Shown here one piece after another: positions 59,721 to 64,000 of a stretch of 64,000 nt of DNA. Location of the stretch: positions 8,320 through 72,319 of the forward strand of contig DASQIH010000101.1 of NCBI GenBank assembly GCA_035631655.1. Direction: 5' to 3'. The DNA comes from Gp1-AA122 sp035631655 (GTDB lineage Bacteria > Acidobacteriota > Terriglobia > Terriglobales > Acidobacteriaceae). The translations under genes and the position numbers were made by a program. Within the stretch, counting starts at the first letter, position 1, and each line of letters begins with the position of its first letter. The notes beneath the pieces are model-generated. The model did no database searches and was not told where the DNA came from. It saw nothing but the letters and a program-made list of their open reading frames with translations.

Positions 59721-60677
59721 CTATTCCGTAGCGATTTGAGCAGCGCCTTGACCGGATACGCAATCAAGAACAGAACGGGCTAATGCCGTTTTCTCCGAAG
59801 ATGAACGCATGACAGTGTTCGCGCAGTGGACCCGCAAGCCATTCTTCCGCAAGTCTTCGGCATTCTGAGCGTCACGATTATCCACAACCAGCACACGAAG
59901 AAAATCCCCATAGGCTTGCGCGACCCCGGCGATGGAGACGGGTAACCCCTGGGCTGCCATCAGAATTCCTGCGGGGCCGGAAACTGCCGCCCCCGCGACA
60001 ATAGGGCTGACTGCCGCCACGGTTGCCTTCGCATTCCGCAAAGCCTCGCGGATTCCGGAAACCGCCAGGATTGGACCGATGCTCGTTACCGGGTTGCTGG
60101 GCGCGATTAAGATCAGGCTGGCTTTCTCGACGGCCTCCAGCACACCCGGTGCCGGTTCGGCATCGGCGGCCCCAGCGAAGCGCACTGATTCGACCGGGTC
60201 CTGATACCAGCGCTGCACAAAATATTCTTCGAAGCTGAGTTCGCCGACGGTCGGAGTCAGGACGCGGGTTTCAACTCGCGAGTCGCTCATGGGCAGGATA
60301 CGCGCGGTGACACCAAGTTTGCCGGCGATTTCTGCGGTGGCCTGCGATAACGTTTTGCCTTGGGCCAGCAACTGGGAACGTACCAGGTGTACGGCCAAAT
60401 CGCGGTCGCCGGCATGAAACCAGATCGGCTGCCCTAATTGCCCCATAGCCTGAAGGCACTGGAAGGTGTCGCCCTTGACCCCCCAGCCGCGTTCTTTGCT
60501 GAGCAGGCCGGCCAACACGTAAGTGATGGAGTCCAGGTCCGGCGAAACGTATAGCCCCCACCAGAGCAGGTCATCGCCGGTGTTGACGATGATAGTAAGT
60601 TCCTCCGGAGCAACTACCTGGCGAAGGCCATCCACAAACTTTGCGCCGCCGGTGCCGCCGGTGAGCACGGCGATCAT
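59721..60677 (-). CDS. cofD: 2-phospho-L-lactate transferase CofD
   Basis: 318 residues. It transfers the phosphoacid to FO. Motifs: MIAVLTGGTGGAKFVDGLRQ, IIVNTGDDLLWWGLYVSPDL, DSITYVLAGLLSKERGWGVK, ILIAPSNPVTSIGPILAVSG. These are the FO- and GDP-binding segments. The start overlaps the cofG stop by 4 bases. Confidence 0.95.
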   Translation of the reverse strand: MIAVLTGGTGGAKFVDGLRQVVAPEELTIIVNTGDDLLWWGLYVSPDLDSITYVLAGLLSKERGWGVKGDTFQCLQAMGQLGQPIWFHAGDRDLAVHLVRSQLLAQGKTLSQATAEIAGKLGVTARILPMSDSRVETRVLTPTVGELSFEEYFVQRWYQDPVESVRFAGAADAEPAPGVLEAVEKASLILIAPSNPVTSIGPILAVSGIREALRNAKATVAAVSPIVAGAAVSGPAGILMAAQGLPVSIAGVAQAYGDFLRVLVVDNRDAQNAEDLRKNGLRVHCANTVMRSSSEKTALARSVLDCVSGQGAAQIATE

Positions 60678-61858
60678 GCCGCCCTCCGCGCGTAACCCTC
60701 AAGATCAACGGCGGCATGGATTTTCTGCGCCAGCAAACCACACCGCGCGGTGAGCTGCGGCAGGAACTCCGGGTAGACGGGAAGACGCTGCTTCAACTTT
60801 TGTCCTTTGGCCTCGGTGCGCAATTCTAACTGCTCCAGGTGCGGCCAGGGTGCTTCCGGATTGATGAAATCAGGTGTCACGGGGGATACGCCGCCCCAGT
60901 CGTTAATCCCGGCGTCCAGCAGTTCTTCATAATTGGGTGCCGACAGATTCGGCGGCGCCTGGATATTGACCTCAGGCAGCATGAGCCGTGCGACCGCCAC
61001 TGCACGCAGCATTTCCCCGCGACTCGGCTCCGGCCAGTTTTGCATCGGAATCCCAGGCTTGACCCGGAAGTTTTGAACGATCACTTCTTGAATATGGCCG
61101 TAACGGCGATGCAGCTCGCAAACAGCGGCGAGCGTGTCCACTCGGTCCTCGGGAGTCTCCCCAATCCCAATCAGCAAGCCGGTCGTGAAAGGGATGCCAA
61201 GTTTGCCGGCTTCTTCTATCGTGCGCAGTCGCTTCCGTGGGGGCTTGTCCGGCGCGTTGTCGTGGGCAGCGCCGGGTTTCAGCAGATCGCTGCTGGTGCT
61301 CTCCAGCATCAGACCGATGCTTGGCGACCAATTGGCCAGACGCTTCAGCCATTCGGCGCTGAGCAGTCCCGGGTTCGGGTGCGGGAGCAGGCTGGTGTTC
61401 CGCAATACCAATTCACACATCGCTTCCAGGTAGTGAAGTGTCGAGTGGTAGCCGAAATGGCGCAGCGTCGCGCGCATTTCGGGAAAGGCTAGTTCCGGTT
61501 TGTCTCCCAGGCTGAACAGTGCTTCCGTACAGCCTAGTTTTTCGCCCGCGCGAGCGACCTCCAGCACTTCCTCCGGAGTCATGGTATGCGCACCGGCTTG
61601 TCCCGGATCGCGGCGGAAAATGCAATAGCCGCAATAGTCCCGGCAGAGATTGGTTAGCGGAATGAAAACTTTTCGGGAATACGTGATGATCCCTACTTTG
61701 AAGCGCTCTTTGGCGGCGTAGGCAGCGGCCAGCAACTCCGGCAATTCAGCATCGTTGCATCGAATGCAGGCATAAGCCGCTTCCTGCGTCAGAGGTAGAT
61801 CGTCGCACAATTCAGCAATCGAACTACATGTGTGCCGTGTCTCACGCCGCAAGCGCAT
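60674..61858 (-). CDS. cofG: FO synthase subunit CofG
   Basis: 394 residues. Radical SAM enzyme of FO synthesis. Cluster motif NLCRDYCGYCIFRRDPGQAG (CxxxCxxC) follows ITYSRKVFIPLT. Later: CTEALFSLGDKPELAFPEMR, TGLLIGIGETPEDRVDTLAA and DWGGVSPVTPDFINPEAPWP. First gene of the F420 operon. About 170 bases upstream lies the IS256-family insertion, which may have altered its promoter. Confidence 0.95.
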   Translation of the reverse strand: MRLRRETRHTCSSIAELCDDLPLTQEAAYACIRCNDAELPELLAAAYAAKERFKVGIITYSRKVFIPLTNLCRDYCGYCIFRRDPGQAGAHTMTPEEVLEVARAGEKLGCTEALFSLGDKPELAFPEMRATLRHFGYHSTLHYLEAMCELVLRNTSLLPHPNPGLLSAEWLKRLANWSPSIGLMLESTSSDLLKPGAAHDNAPDKPPRKRLRTIEEAGKLGIPFTTGLLIGIGETPEDRVDTLAAVCELHRRYGHIQEVIVQNFRVKPGIPMQNWPEPSRGEMLRAVAVARLMLPEVNIQAPPNLSAPNYEELLDAGINDWGGVSPVTPDFINPEAPWPHLEQLELRTEAKGQKLKQRLPVYPEFLPQLTARCGLLAQKIHAAVDLEGYARRAA

Positions 61859-61904
61859 TCAGACCTCTTTTATACATGAAACGGCTAGCAGCATACTCCA
61901 ACCG

Positions 61905-61934
61905 TGTGGCGGCGGGTCTTTGACCCGCCCTTCC
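61905..61934. repeat. Single family C hairpin (GGCGGGTCTTTGACCCGCC)
   Basis: TGTGG followed by GGCGGGTCTTTGACCCGCC. Only the first hairpin of the bipartite element is present. It lies between cofG and the insertion sequence. Confidence 0.8.
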
Positions 61935-62026
61935 TCTGATTCACAATGTTTATTGCTCAATTGTTCAACACTCAATTGCAGGATTTCCGGTTCTACCGTG
62001 TAACCCCATACATAGCCTGAAGATCT

Positions 62027-63316
62027 GGTGACGTAAATTCGTGTGTGTAAAAAGGAAGAGGGTGTAAGTTGGCTTTGCCTAGCAAGCAAAAGCCTTTCCT
62101 GGAAAGGAGACCTACACCCAATGGCGAAGATAATCCCGATCAGTGAGCATTTCCAACATTTTCTGGCGGAGATGAAAGAGAGTTTTTGGGGCGACTTGTA
62201 CGGACAGACGAAGCTGGCCTGGCAGCGCTTTTTCGAGCTGCAGTCGGAGCGGCAGCGCGACCGCTTCTCCGGCGCCGGGCGCTATGAACGGCGGCGCGGC
62301 CGGCGCAAAGTCTATCGCAACGGCTATTACGAGCGGGATTTCGTGACTCGCTTGGGCACCATCCGGCTACGCATTGCGCGCACCCGGGGAAAGAGCTTTC
62401 TGCCGGTGGGACTACGGCGGTTTCAGCGGCGGGCGGAAGAAGTCTCGATGCTCATTCGAGAAGCCTTTCTGCGCGGGATCTCGACGCGACAGGTGGGGCG
62501 GGTGGTGGCCACGCTTACCGGCGAAGTAGTGAGCGCACAAACGGTCTCGAAGCTGACCCGCGATCTGGACGAAGCCGTTCGTCAGTTTCACCAGGCCAGG
62601 CTGAGCGACGATTATGCTTACTTGTTTCTGGATGGAGTGAGTCTGCGGGTGCGGCGTCCGGCAGGGCGCAAGCGGGTGCAGATGCTGGTGGCCTATGGAG
62701 TGCGCCGCGACGGCACTCGCCATTTGTTGGCTTTCCTGCGCAGCCAGGGAGAGAGTCAGGCAGACTGGGAGGGACTGCTGCAGGATCTCTACCGCCGCGG
62801 ACTGGAGGGCAAGCACCTGGCTCTGATCGTCACCGACGGCTGTCCGGGGCTGGCGGCGGCGATTCCCACGGTCTATCCGCGGACGCGACATCAGCGTTGC
62901 TGGGTGCATAAGATGCGGAACATTCTGGAGAAAGTGCGGAAGTCAGACTATGAGGAAGTGAAGGCCGGGGCGCAGGCCATTTATCTGGCGGAAAGCCGGG
63001 GCAAAGCCGAAACCGCTTTTCGCAGCTTCCGCGCCCGCTGGCGGCGGGAGTACGGCGGTGTGGTGCGGCGACTGGAACAGGACTTGCCGGGGGTTGCTGT
63101 CGTTCTTCGCCTTTCCCCGGCATCTGTGGCGCAAACTGCGCACCACCAACGTCATCGAGCGCTGCTTTGTGGAAGTTCGACGGCGGACCAGGCCGATGGT
63201 CTGCTTTGTGAATGTCGAGAGCGTGGATCGCATCATCTACTCCATCTTCCAGAGATTCAATCTGGAATGGAAAACCCGCACCCTCAACCTATTTACACAA
63301 GCAGCTTGACGTCACC
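62027..63316 (+). mobile_element. IS256-family insertion sequence, 1290 bp
   Basis: The ends GGTGACGT... and ...ACGTCACC are imperfect inverted repeats that match over most of about 36 bases (for example GTGTAAA and AGGGT/GAGGG blocks). Both sides carry the perfect 8-bp direct repeat GAAGATCT (62019-62026 and 63317-63324), the expected target duplication. The single gene inside encodes a mutator-type transposase with a frameshift. The intact ends and target repeats suggest a recent insertion. Confidence 0.93.
62121..63309 (+). pseudogene. IS256-family transposase, frameshifted near its C terminus
   Basis: Starts at ATG 62121 behind GGAAAGGAG (MAKIIPISEHFQHFLAEMKE). DDE motifs: FLDGVSLRVRRPAGRKRVQM with the first Asp, IVTDGCPGLAAAIPTVYPRT with the second, and RHQRCWVHKMRNILEKV. 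Near 63090 the frame is lost: the proper end (LLSFFAFPRHLWRKLRTTNV, IERCFVEVRRRTRPM and NLFTQAA) continues in another frame to 63309. One extra G in the run CCGGGGGTTG explains it. The catalytic Glu after the RTTNVIER block is therefore lost in the primary product. Without the shift the length, about 395 residues, is normal. Confidence 0.88.
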
Positions 63317-63361
63317 GAAGATCTGAGCCGCGTGAGTTCGCGCAAATTCCCGAGTAAGCTA

Positions 63362-63402
63362 GATTGTCAATAGACACCTCTGTCTGTTGTAGTATGACAA
63401 TC
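63362..63402. repeat. Inverted repeat GATTGTCA...TGACAATC
   Basis: Perfect 8-bp arms at 63362-63369 and 63395-63402, 25 bases apart, ending two bases before the start codon at 63405. It could be an operator or the end of the element carrying the following genes. Confidence 0.45.
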
Positions 63403-63404
63403 AG

Positions 63405-63773
63405 ATGAAATGGTATCAGGCCAAAGGAGACGCCGCGGCACGTTTACGGCAGCGCAAGTACGCCCTGCTGCGCCGCTTCCAAATACCGGCCGACGCCCTG
63501 CCCGGCTCTCTCGCCCTAATCCGCCGGCGCTGCGGAAAGCCCAACTGCCACTGCGCCCAAGGAGAAGGCCATCCACTCTGGCTGCTGACCTTCATGGCCA
63601 GTGGCAAAAAACATGTGCAGGCCATTCCCTCGGAATGGGTAGAGGAGATCCGCCCCTTGGTGGAGCAGGGGCGCGAGTTCAAGGAGGCGGTGGCCGAGGT
63701 CTTCGCCGCCAATGCCCAACTGCTGGAGATCTGGCGCCAGCAAAACACCCGGAAGAGGCCCAAGAAGCGGTAA
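63405..63773 (+). CDS. Small Cys-containing protein, DUF6788-like, transposon-associated type
   Basis: 122 residues, basic. The core LALIRRRCGKPNCHCAQGEG with HPLWLLTFMASGKKHVQAIP has the CGKPNCxCA metal-type motif and the beta-hairpin of a family I know as DUF6788, commonly found beside transposases. A helical region and RKRPKKR tail follow. It precedes a SEC-C-type gene cut by the window edge; together they may be part of a second mobile unit. Confidence 0.65.
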   Translation: MKWYQAKGDAAARLRQRKYALLRRFQIPADALPGSLALIRRRCGKPNCHCAQGEGHPLWLLTFMASGKKHVQAIPSEWVEEIRPLVEQGREFKEAVAEVFAANAQLLEIWRQQNTRKRPKKR

Positions 63774-63822
63774 ACGAGTCTGCTCTGGACCGCGAGTTGG
63801 GACCTTCTCCTCGCGGTCGAGC

Positions 63823-64000
63823 ATGGACTTGACGGCACCCGCTCCCTTTTCTAAGAGTGCCCCGGGAGCGGTCACGTTTGCCATTGCGCCACCAATGGGG
63901 CGCAATGATCTGTGCCATTGTGGCAGCGGCCGTAAGTACAAACGATGCGGCTGTTACGAGCAGGATGCAAGCATTCGCCGGCAGCTGCGCTCGCCCGCAT
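63823..64000 (+). CDS. SEC-C-motif protein, truncated by window end
   Basis: 59 codons visible from ATG 63823; ATG 63895 is an alternative start. The SEC-C zinc motif reads GRNDLCHCGSGRKYKRCGCY, close to the P-x-RN-x-x-C-x-C-GSGKKYK-x-CC consensus. SEC-C occurs at an end of many unrelated proteins, including transposase-associated ones. The rest of the gene is outside the window, so function cannot be told. Confidence 0.6.
   Translation, partial: MDLTAPAPFSKSAPGAVTFAIAPPMGRNDLCHCGSGRKYKRCGCYEQDASIRRQLRSPA

Noticed and set aside
63080..63100. Programmed frameshift in the IS256-type transposase
   Set aside because: IS256 elements normally have one uninterrupted frame, and one extra G explains the shift. 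Left as a check, not a claim.

Overview
The window looks like chromosomal DNA of a soil-type member of the Acidobacteriota. This is an inference. It rests on many small protein families I associate with that phylum (58-residue helical proteins, a short CxxC zinc-ribbon protein, a 7-TM family beginning MYPHSF, a large proline-rich TonB), on G+C-rich coding DNA, and on dense short dispersed repeats in gene junctions. No rRNA is present; one tRNA (Leu, CAG) is seen.

Layout. 1-5.1 kb: two tandem ChrB-type genes, queG, a GltD-like flavoprotein, a clipped S23 four-helix-bundle gene and two DUF507 genes. 5.3-16.5 kb: recJ, a BON lipoprotein, an unexported sugar-binding-type protein, a creatininase-like protein, two DUF4440 proteins, a tandem pair of 58-residue proteins, an OsmC protein, tRNA-Leu followed by what may be an integrase stub, and a TlpA/rhodanese pair. 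16.5-21.7 kb: aromatic amino acid operon trpC-trpF-trpB-trpA-chorismate mutase-aroF, with short repeats at most junctions. 21.8-25.1 kb: MbfA-type iron exporter, sensor kinase, phosphoesterase. 25.5-30.5 kb: a Cyc2-like cytochrome-porin fusion, a diheme cytochrome c and two MacB-type permeases. 31-36 kb: TonB, a ferritin-like protein, small conserved proteins, one of them broken by an in-frame TGA, and a second OsmC. 36.3-41.5 kb: three GT-C-type membrane proteins plus a small partner. 41.4-47.4 kb: universal stress protein, orphan CpaE-like ATPase, an XRE regulator, a tiny secreted two-cysteine peptide, a 7-TM protein, a membrane-anchored protein and a PilZ protein. 47.7-56.2 kb: MFS exporter, korDABC, a SagB-type double nitroreductase and an OpuC-type osmoprotectant transporter. 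56.4-61.9 kb: cofG-cofD-cofC-cofE-cofH-npdG, a nearly complete coenzyme F420 pathway in one tight operon. 62.0-64.0 kb: an IS256-family element with exact 8-bp target duplications and a frameshifted transposase, then parts of what may be a second mobile unit running off the end.

Three themes stand out. First, at least six families of short repeats occupy gene junctions, and one of them (GAGTACC heptamers) has entered the reading frames of queG, the gltD-like gene and trpC. Second, electron-transfer and redox capacity is high: Cyc2-like protein, diheme cytochrome, KorDABC, F420 and SagB-type flavoproteins, next to iron-handling ferritin-like proteins. Third, the 43.7-46.9 kb block (regulator, conserved partner, 16-residue mature Cys peptide, 7-TM protein, anchored protein) has the layout of an unrecognised peptide-based system and is my best candidate for something undescribed.
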